A model generated the notes under the pieces. The model did not search any database and had not been told where the DNA came from. It was given only the letters and a program-made list of their open reading frames with translations. Position numbers and translations under genes: made by a program. From positions 806,001 through 870,000 of the forward strand of contig NZ_VBTZ01000001.1 of NCBI RefSeq assembly GCF_005771425.1: a DNA stretch of 64,000 bases, written 5' to 3'. Source of the stretch: Methylocystis sp. B8. Lineage in GTDB: Bacteria > Pseudomonadota > Alphaproteobacteria > Rhizobiales > Beijerinckiaceae. Positions 27,732 through 35,624 of the stretch are shown piece by piece (position 1 is the first letter of the stretch; each line of letters starts with the position of its first letter).

Positions 27732-28697
27732 TCAGCTTCTGACAAGTTCAAACCGCGCAACCACCGGCGCGTGAAGCGACCCTTCGACGAATTCCTCGGC
27801 ATAGACTTCGTCTTGAAGTCCTTCGTTCAAGATCGTCGTTTTGCGCCAGGCCGCCGCAAGCGCTGGCGAAGCGAGAAGATGGTCGATCAGCGTGGGACGG
27901 CCGGCGTGAATGACCGTGAAGCGACGCCCCGGTTCGACGCGTTCTTCCAAGGGGATGAGAACCCGCGCTCCCGTCGCGCCTTCATCTCCACCGCCGCGCA
28001 GGAGTCTCGTCGGCGCATCATGCTCGTCGGCGTTGAAGTCGCCGGCGATCGCGATCAACGCCTCCGGCTCCGCGTCAAACAGAGTCTCGGCGAACAGCCG
28101 AGCCTCCAGCGCCTGACCCTCGCGCTTGAGGGCCGCCACAAACTGGCCCTCAATTTGCGCGCGGCTCGAGCCACAGCCGCGCGCCGTCGCCACAGGGAAC
28201 GCCCGAGGCGCGCGCAGATGCAGGTTGACGATGTGGATTACGCCGCCCTGGGGTAGCTCGATCGCCGCATAGAGCAGGGGCCTGTCCCAGACGATGTCCA
28301 CGGGTTCCGGCTGCGAGCCGTCGGCATCGCGCGGCGGCGGCCAGGCCCACGGCGCGACAATGTCATGATGGATCTGACGTCGCACGCGCATTGGCCATCG
28401 CGAAAGGATCGCCAGGTTATGCACGTCGGCCGGGGCCTCGCCGCCCGGCCTCACCGTCATTGCTCGATGAAATGGCGCATAGCCGGTCGTCGCGAGCAAT
28501 TGATCGAGCGCGATATACTGGCGTGCGTCGTGCTTATGAACCCTCTGCGCATGGATTTCCTGCAGGCACAAAATATCGGCGTCGAGCGCCTCGAGCAGCG
28601 GGCGCAGCGCATCGGCTCGGCGCGCGAAGTCGTTAGGCTTAGTCGCCGACCAATCAAGATTTTCGAGGTTGAACGTCGCGAGGCGAAATGCTGGCAT
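27732..28697 (-). CDS. Endonuclease/exonuclease/phosphatase-family hydrolase
   Basis: A 321-residue EEP-fold protein. Metal and catalytic motifs are present in order: TFNLENL near residue 8, LCLQEIHA near 45, HIVNLHLRAPRA near 155, IAGDFNADEHD near 215, LIDHLLAS near 270 and the C-terminal SLHAPVVARFEL. There is no signal peptide. The family includes nucleases, phospholipases and phosphatases, and sequence does not decide between them. It is divergent from the Crp-like gene. Confidence 0.88.
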   Translation of the reverse strand: MPAFRLATFNLENLDWSATKPNDFARRADALRPLLEALDADILCLQEIHAQRVHKHDARQYIALDQLLATTGYAPFHRAMTVRPGGEAPADVHNLAILSRWPMRVRRQIHHDIVAPWAWPPPRDADGSQPEPVDIVWDRPLLYAAIELPQGGVIHIVNLHLRAPRAFPVATARGCGSSRAQIEGQFVAALKREGQALEARLFAETLFDAEPEALIAIAGDFNADEHDAPTRLLRGGGDEGATGARVLIPLEERVEPGRRFTVIHAGRPTLIDHLLASPALAAAWRKTTILNEGLQDEVYAEEFVEGSLHAPVVARFELVRS

Positions 28698-28801
28698 CGC
28701 TCATCATCGCTGGAAGAGTCGGCCTCCGCCAGCAGAATGCGCCTCGACGGGGCCGACGTTTAGCGGCAATATCCGCGTTATTTCCAATTTGGGAGTGAAA
28801 C

Positions 28802-29491
28802 GTGTCCCTTTTTGACGGCATTCCTTTTTTTGCTGGCCTTGATCCCGCGCGCGGCGAGCAGTTCGCGCGCCAATGCGCGCGCAAACGATACGCCGAACAT
28901 GAATTAGTCCTCGACTTCGACGATCCCTCCACGGACGTTTATTTCATCGTCAGCGGCGACGTTCGAGTTCTAATTCGAACCGCAGCCGGCAAGGAAATGA
29001 TCTTTGGCGACTTCGGACCGGGCAAATTCTTCGGCGAGATGGCGGCGATCGACGGCGCCAAGCGCTCCGCAAACGTAACCGCGCTCACCAATGCGGAACT
29101 CCTGCTGGTGCCGCCAACAGTCTTCAAGGAAATCGTGTTCGGCGAGCCGGAAATCTGCGAGCGGCTGTTACGCTTGCTGACGTCGCGCGTCCGGGAGCTG
29201 AATACCCGCCTCTTCGAACGTTCGGTGCTCGACCTCAAGCATCGCCTTTATTCCGAATTATTGCGCATGTCGGCGCCGCGTAAAGGTTCGCCGGAGCAGT
29301 CGATCGTTTCGCCCCCGCCCTTCCAGCACGATCTCGCCGCCCGGATCGGCTGTCGGCGCGAACAGGTCAGCCGCGAACTCTCTGCGATGATCGACGAGGG
29401 CTTGGCGGAAAAAATCCGTGGCGGACTTGTACTTATACGCCCCTCAGTCCTCGAGAAAAGGGTCCAGGACGCGCTTAACGAAGCCGAATGA
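28802..29491 (+). CDS. Crp/Fnr-family regulator with intact cyclic-nucleotide pocket
   Basis: A 229-residue regulator. The N-terminal cupin covers about 1-120, with the phosphate-binding cassette FFGEMAAIDGAKRSAN at 77-91 (Gly-Glu, Arg-Ser), as in cAMP-binding Crp proteins. A dimerisation helix (LLTSRVRELNTRLFERS) and a winged helix-turn-helix (FQHDLAARIGCRREQVSREL) follow. There are no clustered cysteines for an Fe-S centre as in Fnr. It opens the gene set that ends in a CHASE2 adenylate cyclase, so cAMP is the likely ligand. The GTG/ATG question does not arise: the frame opens with GTG 28802 after a GGGAG site. Confidence 0.92.
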   Translation: MSLFDGIPFFAGLDPARGEQFARQCARKRYAEHELVLDFDDPSTDVYFIVSGDVRVLIRTAAGKEMIFGDFGPGKFFGEMAAIDGAKRSANVTALTNAELLLVPPTVFKEIVFGEPEICERLLRLLTSRVRELNTRLFERSVLDLKHRLYSELLRMSAPRKGSPEQSIVSPPPFQHDLAARIGCRREQVSRELSAMIDEGLAEKIRGGLVLIRPSVLEKRVQDALNEAE

Positions 29492-29593
29492 GGCGTGTGC
29501 GCTCTCGCACAAACGGAGGATGAAGCTCCCGCTAACGTCGTTACAGTTGCCGGAAAGGTGAAAAGCCCCGGCAGGAACGACTGGGAGAGGTTA

Positions 29594-29998
29594 ATGATTC
29601 CCGAACTGACGCCTATCGAGCGTTGCGCCGAGATGGCTGGTTTGCGCAGTTATGAAATCGTTTTGGGCGTGAGCCCGAGCGATAAGCACCAGCGGATGCT
29701 CGCTCGCTATCGGCGAAATCTATCGGTTGACGCGGCCCGCCGCCGACTCGTCGCCGACATCCGTAATGCGGTCAAGATCGGCGCCCCGCGTCGCGCCGCC
29801 GACTTGCTGATCGTGCTGCGCTGGCTGCTCTCGTCCGACGCGTCTTGTGACGGTACGCGAGCCACCTCGCGTCCGCGCCGTCGTGTCTTGTCGGCGGGAC
29901 GCCGCAGAAGCGCGACGCCGTCATCGGCGACTGAAATGAAAGCCGTCGGAGGCGGCGACGTCGTCTATCTCTTCGACGGCGGACGCCGTCGCGGCTAA
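29594..29998 (+). CDS. Unknown 134-residue protein of the Crp-CHASE2 locus
   Basis: A soluble protein starting MIPELTPIERCAEMAGLRSY, with a helical segment DKHQRMLARYRRNLSVDAAR and LLIVLRWLLSSD. A basic, arginine-rich low-complexity region follows, and a final VVYLFDGGRRRG. I do not recognise the family. ATG 29594 has AGAGG upstream; the frame extends up to GTG 29495, next to the Crp stop, so a 167-residue form is possible. Its place between the Crp-like gene and the outer-membrane gene suggests a shared role, but nothing in the sequence defines it. Confidence 0.55.
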   Translation: MIPELTPIERCAEMAGLRSYEIVLGVSPSDKHQRMLARYRRNLSVDAARRRLVADIRNAVKIGAPRRAADLLIVLRWLLSSDASCDGTRATSRPRRRVLSAGRRRSATPSSATEMKAVGGGDVVYLFDGGRRRG

Positions 29999-30243
29999 GC
30001 GCGTTCGACCTGTGGTTTCGCGGCAACACCGATAATGTGTTTTGTCCGCAGCTTCAGGTCGGATTGCAGCGCAGGATGGGGGCAAGTCTTTGTGGAAACA
30101 AGTGAATTCGCGGCGCCGGGCTCGGGCCTGAGCCGCGCGCTAGCTCGCCGCTCGCTTGCCACCCCATTCCGCATGAGTCACCGTTCAATTGACGGTCTGA
30201 CCCTGGCGCGCCGTTATTTCCGATTCTTCGGAGTCTGCCATTG

Positions 30244-31644
30244 ATGCGTTTAAGGAGCTTGCTATCCGTGTTCGCGTGCAGAGCGGCGCCAGCCCTCGCG
30301 GTGGCGCTGCTTGCCGCCTTCGCCCTTTTAGGTCCGGCCTTGGCGCAGGAACCGGCCTTGGCGCAGGAAGACGCTCGCGCCGAGCGGGAGCGCCTCGCGG
30401 CCCATATTCAAAATAATCCGACCGATTATCAGGCGACGTATCGTTACGTTTTGCTTTCGACGGAGGCGCGCGACTACGAGGCGGGAATAGGCGCGCTTGA
30501 GCGTCTGCTAATGTTCAATCCCAACCTCGCTCGCGCCCGCAAGGAACTCGGTTTTCTCTATGCGCGGCTTGGCTCCTATGGGGTCTCGGCCCAGCACTTG
30601 CGCAAAGCGCTCGCCGAGGAGGGGCTCGATCCGGTTCAGGCCGCTCAGATCGAAGCGCAATTGCCGGACATCGAAAAACGCACTCAAGCCAGCAGGCTCT
30701 ACGTGCGAATACACGCCGGTCTGCGTGCACAAACCAACGCGAATTTCTTCCCGACCAATAATCTGCTTCAAGCGGGCGGCGTTGGCGTCGCGTCGACCGC
30801 CTCGCGCCAGGGGGACGTCAACGCCTTCCAGTTGGTGCAGGCCGCCCACGATCTCGATTTTCAGAACGCCCGAGGCGACCAATTTGAAACGCGGGTGACA
30901 GGTTACGCCACCGAACAGTTTCGTCTGCCGCAATATAGCGTCGTCCTGTTCGCGGGCACCGTGGGACCCCGTATTCACATTGCGCCCGATCTCCATCCGG
31001 GTCTGTCGATCAAGCCGTATCTGACGGGCGCGACGTCGATGCTCGGTTCGACCAACTATATCAACGCCGGCGGCGGCGGCGTAAGTTTTGGCGCGCAGGT
31101 CAATCCGGACTTTTGGCTCGAGCCCGGCGCCGAATGGCGCGCGCTCTGGGTCAACCCTCTGCCAAGCGGCTTTGGCTTTCTGCCCACATTGCCGTCGTCA
31201 ACCATCTCGACATTGGCGACCGGCGACGTTGTCACCGGCTATGTGGGCAGCACATACAGGCTGACGGAAATGCTGCGACTCGAGGGTCGAGTCGCCTATT
31301 CCCGCGCCTGGGCTGGCCTTGCTCAACAGTCCTCTAATCAGGTGGACGTTCAAGCGATGATTCGGTTCGAGCTTGATCCGCCGTTCGAAATCATTCCGCG
31401 CAAATGGACCGTGGCGCCTTACGGCCGCTTCACGCATCTTGCCTTTGACGCCGCCAATCCTTTGATCAATCCATTCATTGCGCGACGCGACGCCGCATGG
31501 ATCGGCGGCCTGATGGTCGACTTGCCGATCACCGCCAATTTCGGCTTCGCCGGCAATGTCGAATATGCCCGCAACGGCTCAAATCTGCCGAACTTCAAAA
31601 CTGAGAACTTTTCTGTCTCCTTCGGGCCGACGGCGAAGTTCTGA
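30244..31644 (+). CDS. Outer-membrane beta-barrel protein with N-terminal TPR, Slam-like
   Basis: A 466-residue exported protein. A signal peptide ends near residue 35 at GPALAQ, where an 18-base tandem repeat makes PALAQE twice. Residues about 45-140 are TPR-like helices (ALERLLMFNPNLARARKELG, FLYARLGSYGVSAQHLRKAL). The remainder has alternating amphipathic strands and ends in SVSFGPTAKF, a terminal aromatic typical of BAM substrates. TPR plus barrel is the layout of surface lipoprotein assembly modulators (Slam, DUF560), but membership is unproven. The next gene encodes a secreted FecR-domain protein 12 bases downstream, which could be a client or partner. Confidence 0.8.
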   Translation: MRLRSLLSVFACRAAPALAVALLAAFALLGPALAQEPALAQEDARAERERLAAHIQNNPTDYQATYRYVLLSTEARDYEAGIGALERLLMFNPNLARARKELGFLYARLGSYGVSAQHLRKALAEEGLDPVQAAQIEAQLPDIEKRTQASRLYVRIHAGLRAQTNANFFPTNNLLQAGGVGVASTASRQGDVNAFQLVQAAHDLDFQNARGDQFETRVTGYATEQFRLPQYSVVLFAGTVGPRIHIAPDLHPGLSIKPYLTGATSMLGSTNYINAGGGGVSFGAQVNPDFWLEPGAEWRALWVNPLPSGFGFLPTLPSSTISTLATGDVVTGYVGSTYRLTEMLRLEGRVAYSRAWAGLAQQSSNQVDVQAMIRFELDPPFEIIPRKWTVAPYGRFTHLAFDAANPLINPFIARRDAAWIGGLMVDLPITANFGFAGNVEYARNGSNLPNFKTENFSVSFGPTAKF

Positions 31645-31656
31645 CGGAGGCGATCG

Positions 31657-32505
31657 ATGAGAAAGCTCCTCTCGGCCGTAACAATCGCTCTTACGCTCAT
31701 CGCAGCGCCGGCATTCGCCGAGAAGGTCGGAAACGTCGGAGCGGTCAATCAATCGGCGCATGGCACCCCGCCAGGCGCGGCGAAGCGCTCGCTTTCCGTC
31801 GGCCTTGGCGTCCAGAAACGTGAACGCATCGAGACGAGTCCGGAGGGCAGCGCGCAGATCGTCTTCAACGATACGTCAACGATGACCGTTGGACGCAACA
31901 GCGCCGTCACTGTCGATGATTTCGTCTATTCCGGTGGTCGCGGGCAACAGGGCGTGTCGCTCGCGAAAGGCGTGATGCGCTTTGTCGGCGGCGGCGTCAG
32001 CCACGAAGGCGGCGCGCGGCTTCGGACGCCGACGGCGTCGATCGGCGTGCGCGGCGGAACCGCGATGGTCCAAGTTACTTCAGCCGGCACGCTCGTCGTG
32101 CATCAATATGGCGTCACCCAGGTTGGGGGACAGACTCTCACGCAGGCCGGGTATGGCGTGTTTGTTTCAAACAACGGACAAGTGTCGGAGCCTTTCCTCG
32201 TTCCACCGGAAACAATTGCTCAAATGATCGCGGCTCTGGAGAGCGGGAAAAAGCAGCATGGCGGCGCCAAGCACACGCCGACGAGCGAAGAAGCGAATCT
32301 CATGCTCGGCGGAGCGCCTCCTCAGAATATCGTGAGTTCGCCGGGCCTCGACGCTCTCGGCCCGATGTGGGCCGGCAACGCGATCGTGCAGAGCCAAACC
32401 AATGTCCAAAATCAGCCCGCTACAACTCCGGCGCCGGTGGTTCAGCAGCAAAGCGTCGATCCTACGCCTCCTCCTCCGGATCCTCCCTACTGCCACGGCC
32501 ATTGA
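31657..32505 (+). CDS. Secreted FecR-domain protein
   Basis: A 282-residue protein with a signal peptide (cleavage near ALTLIAAPAFA, residue 21). The FecR domain spans about residues 45-165: LGVQKRERIETSPEGSAQIV, then MTVGRNSAVTVDDFVY and LRTPTASIGVRGGTAMVQV, the usual signature. The C-terminus is proline- and glutamine-rich and ends PYCHGH, a possible metal site. There is no transmembrane helix, so unlike classical FecR it cannot itself contact a sigma factor and is probably periplasmic. Similar FecR proteins often neighbour CHASE2 cyclases. It is tightly spaced after the barrel gene, with the cyclase gene 137 bases downstream. Confidence 0.88.
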   Translation: MRKLLSAVTIALTLIAAPAFAEKVGNVGAVNQSAHGTPPGAAKRSLSVGLGVQKRERIETSPEGSAQIVFNDTSTMTVGRNSAVTVDDFVYSGGRGQQGVSLAKGVMRFVGGGVSHEGGARLRTPTASIGVRGGTAMVQVTSAGTLVVHQYGVTQVGGQTLTQAGYGVFVSNNGQVSEPFLVPPETIAQMIAALESGKKQHGGAKHTPTSEEANLMLGGAPPQNIVSSPGLDALGPMWAGNAIVQSQTNVQNQPATTPAPVVQQQSVDPTPPPPDPPYCHGH

Positions 32506-32642
32506 CCTGGATTGTAGCGGCCGAGTCGCGGCCCGCGTTGGGGTTCTGATGGTTGCGCTGGAAGGACCGGCTAGTTAGTGCTGCCTCGTCGTAGCCTCAC
32601 CCGTATAAGGGGGCGGCGGCGTGACCGCCATTTGAGGTGCAG

Positions 32643-34859
32643 ATGTTGAAACGGCGTCGCGCCTATCTACTCGCGCTTCTCGCCGCCGCGGCTCTCGTTC
32701 TCCCCTGGGGCCTCGTTCAGCCTCGAGCGCTCGACGATCTGCGCAACTTCGTCTTCGACAGCTTTCAGCGCCTCGCGCCGCGCGCCTATGATCCGGAGGC
32801 GCCGACGCGCGTCGTCGGCGTCGATGAGAAAAGCCTCAAAGCTTATGGGCAATGGCCTTGGCCGCGCGCGCGACTGGCCGAACTCGTCGACCGGCTGCGC
32901 GAGTTGGGCGCGGCCTCCATCGCCTTCGACTTCATTTTCGCGGAGGCCGATCGCGCCGGAGCCTCCCAGCTCGTCGATGTGATTCCCGACGCGCGCGCCC
33001 GCGCCGAGGTGTCGAGGCTCGTCGCCAAAACGCCGAGCGGCGATCAGATTTTCGCTCAGGCGTTGACGCAGGCGCCGGCGACGCTCGGCGTGACGCTGAC
33101 GGACTCGGTTGTCGCGCCGCTGCCGGCGAAGTCGGGAATAGTAATTGCCGGCGACGATCCGGCGCCCTTCCTTGTCGCTTTCGCCGGCGCGGTCGGCCCC
33201 GAGCGGCGCCTCGTTGACGCCGCGCAGGGGCTTGGGGCCACGAATTGGCTGCCCGATCGCGATCAGGTCGTTCGCCGGGTGCCGCTCGTGACGCGCGCCG
33301 GCGACGTTCTCGTGCCATCGCTGGCGCTTGAGGCTTTACGCATCGCGCAGGGCGAACAGGCCATCGTCATCCGCTCTTCGAACGCCAGCGGCCAAACGGC
33401 ATTCGGCAAGCAAACGGGCGTGAACGCCGTAAAGGTCGGCGCATTCGAAATTGAAACCGGCCCCAGCGCAGAGGTTCGCCCGCGCTATTCGCATAGCGCC
33501 GCGGCGCGAGACATTTCCGCGAAGGATGTGCTCGAGGGTCGCGTGGGACGCGACGAAATCGATGGACGCATCATTTTCGTCGGCGCGCTGGCGACGGGAC
33601 TTGGCGACGTCCGCGCGACGCCTCTGGAGCCGGTCGTCCCTGGCGTCGACGTGCATGCGCAGATCGTCGAGTCGATCGCTTCGGGCGCGCTGCTTGCGCG
33701 ACCGGACTGGGCGCCGGGACTCGAATTCGTCGTCGCCGCGCTCGCCTTCCTACTGATTATGGGCCTGCTCTATGTTGCGCCGCCGCTTGCTTCGGCGGCC
33801 GTCGCGCCGCTCGCCGTCATTGGCCTCTTCGCTGGAGCTTTCTATCTGTTCGATCGTCGCGGGGTTCTTCTTGATCCGGCCTATCCGAGCCTCGCCATCA
33901 TCGGCGGCTATCTCTTCGGCGCCGTGACGCTCTGGCGCGCTGAAACGTCGGCGCGCCGCCACGTGCGGCAGGCCTTCGGCAAATTCGTCGCGCCCGCCGT
34001 CGTCGATCGACTCGCCGAACATCCTGAGCGCCTGGTGCTCGGCGGCGAGACGCGCGAATTGACGGTGCTCTTTTCCGACCTGCGCAATTTTTCCCGCATT
34101 TCGGAGGGCATGAGCGCGCGCGAACTCACGCAGTTCATGAACGACTATCTGACGCCGATGACCGACGCCATTCTCGAACAGGAGGGCACTGTCGACAAAT
34201 ATATGGGCGACGCGGTGCTCGCCTTCTGGAACGCGCCGCTCGACATCGACGACCACCCGCGGAGGGCGGTTCGGGCCGCCCTGATGATGCGCGCGGCGCT
34301 CATGGATCTCAACAGGCGCCGCGCCGAGGCCGCGGCGGCGGCTGGCCGCGAGGCTCAGCCGGCGGCCATGGGCCTCGGACTCCATCTCGGGCCTTGCAGC
34401 GTCGGCAATATGGGATCGATCCGCCGCTTCGACTATTCGATCCTCGGCGACACGGTGAACCTCGCGTCGCGGCTGGAGGGGGCGAGCAAGGCCTTTCAGA
34501 CGGATATTGTGGCGTCCAGCGCCGTGCGGGACGCGGTGCCCGATTTCGCCTGGATTGATCTTGGGTGGGTCCGCGTTCTTGGCAAAACCGAGGCGACTCA
34601 AGTTTTTGCGTTGGCCGGCGACGGCGGTGCGGCGGGTTCCGATTCGTATGTGCGATGGCGCAAGGCGCATGACCTCATGCGCGAGGACTATGAATCAGGC
34701 CAATTCGAGGTCGCCGCCGAGCGCGCTTCGACATTGGCCCGGTCGGTTCCCGAACCGTGGCCCGCGCTCTATGTCGCTTTGGAGGAACGATATCTGACGC
34801 TGGCGCGGGAAGGTTTGCAGGATAACTGGTCTTCGGTATGGAATCTTTCGAGCAAGTGA
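32643..34859 (+). CDS. CHASE2-domain class III adenylate cyclase
   Basis: A 738-residue membrane protein: one N-terminal helix (LLALLAAAALVLPWGL), a periplasmic CHASE2 sensor (about 30-355, with VVGVDEKSLKAYGQWPWPR), three helices (about 365-430), then a cytoplasmic class III cyclase. The cyclase has both metal aspartates (VLFSDLRNFSR near 478, VDKYMGDAVLAFW near 517), the purine-selecting lysine of VDKY, and the transition-state pair N and R in GDTVNLASRLEG near 602. It should make cAMP. The ATG at 32643 has GAGGTG upstream. The signal sensed outside is unknown; the adjacent FecR and barrel proteins are candidates to supply it. Confidence 0.93.
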   Translation: MLKRRRAYLLALLAAAALVLPWGLVQPRALDDLRNFVFDSFQRLAPRAYDPEAPTRVVGVDEKSLKAYGQWPWPRARLAELVDRLRELGAASIAFDFIFAEADRAGASQLVDVIPDARARAEVSRLVAKTPSGDQIFAQALTQAPATLGVTLTDSVVAPLPAKSGIVIAGDDPAPFLVAFAGAVGPERRLVDAAQGLGATNWLPDRDQVVRRVPLVTRAGDVLVPSLALEALRIAQGEQAIVIRSSNASGQTAFGKQTGVNAVKVGAFEIETGPSAEVRPRYSHSAAARDISAKDVLEGRVGRDEIDGRIIFVGALATGLGDVRATPLEPVVPGVDVHAQIVESIASGALLARPDWAPGLEFVVAALAFLLIMGLLYVAPPLASAAVAPLAVIGLFAGAFYLFDRRGVLLDPAYPSLAIIGGYLFGAVTLWRAETSARRHVRQAFGKFVAPAVVDRLAEHPERLVLGGETRELTVLFSDLRNFSRISEGMSARELTQFMNDYLTPMTDAILEQEGTVDKYMGDAVLAFWNAPLDIDDHPRRAVRAALMMRAALMDLNRRRAEAAAAAGREAQPAAMGLGLHLGPCSVGNMGSIRRFDYSILGDTVNLASRLEGASKAFQTDIVASSAVRDAVPDFAWIDLGWVRVLGKTEATQVFALAGDGGAAGSDSYVRWRKAHDLMREDYESGQFEVAAERASTLARSVPEPWPALYVALEERYLTLAREGLQDNWSSVWNLSSK

Positions 34860-34937
34860 CGTCTTCGTCTGAGCGCGACTGTTGTCCTGCCGCAATTCGC
34901 ACGCCTTATAGATTTCTCTCAGGATCGCTACTCGCGC

Positions 34938-35624
34938 ATGATCTCAAATCCGATACAGACTTATTGGGGCCTGATAGCATCTCGTCACGACCCCGACGCT
35001 TTTGCGGTCCTCGATACCGCCTACCGCGAATCCCAGCGCGGATATCATGATTGGAGCCATATCGGCGATCTGCTGGCGAAGCTCGATTACTTTAAGGCGC
35101 TCGCCGTACGGCCAGACCTGATCGCCGCGGCAATCTTCTGGCACGATGTCGTCTATGTGACCCGCGACAGCGAAGGTCTGCTTCGCCCCGACGCTGAAAA
35201 CGTCCGCGCCAGCGCAGCGCTCTTTGAGAGTCACGCCAAGTTCAACGAAACGGATGCGGCGGCCATTCATGATTTGATCATGGCGACAGCCGATCATCTC
35301 GATGCGCGCGCGACGATCGAGCGCTATCCAGGTTTTACGAACGATCTCGATCTTTTTCTTGATCTCGATCTCTCCTCGCTCGGCGCGCCTTGGCCCGCAT
35401 TCGAGCAAAATCTTGAGCGGCTTCGTTTCGAATACGCCTGGGTGCCGGAGCCGCTTTTTTGCCTCGGACGACTGCAGATGATCGACACTTTCGCCGCGCG
35501 CGGAGATGCGCTCTACAGACGCGACGAGACCAGAAAGCTTTGGAATAACCGCGCACATGAGAACCTTGCGCGCGCCCAGGAGGAATTGCGCCGGGAAGTC
35601 GCGCGGCTTGCCTCGTCGGCCTAG
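34938..35624 (+). CDS. HD-domain metal-dependent phosphohydrolase, COG4339-like
   Basis: A 228-residue soluble protein. The HD-type metal motif is seen as YHDWSHI near residue 36, AIFWHDVVY near 66 and ATADHLD near 116. The C-terminal half is helical, with AWVPEPLFCLGRLQMIDT. The family (predicted HD superfamily hydrolases) has no established substrate. It follows the cyclase by 78 bases on the same strand; a link to the cAMP locus is possible but not shown. Confidence 0.8.
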   Translation: MISNPIQTYWGLIASRHDPDAFAVLDTAYRESQRGYHDWSHIGDLLAKLDYFKALAVRPDLIAAAIFWHDVVYVTRDSEGLLRPDAENVRASAALFESHAKFNETDAAAIHDLIMATADHLDARATIERYPGFTNDLDLFLDLDLSSLGAPWPAFEQNLERLRFEYAWVPEPLFCLGRLQMIDTFAARGDALYRRDETRKLWNNRAHENLARAQEELRREVARLASSA

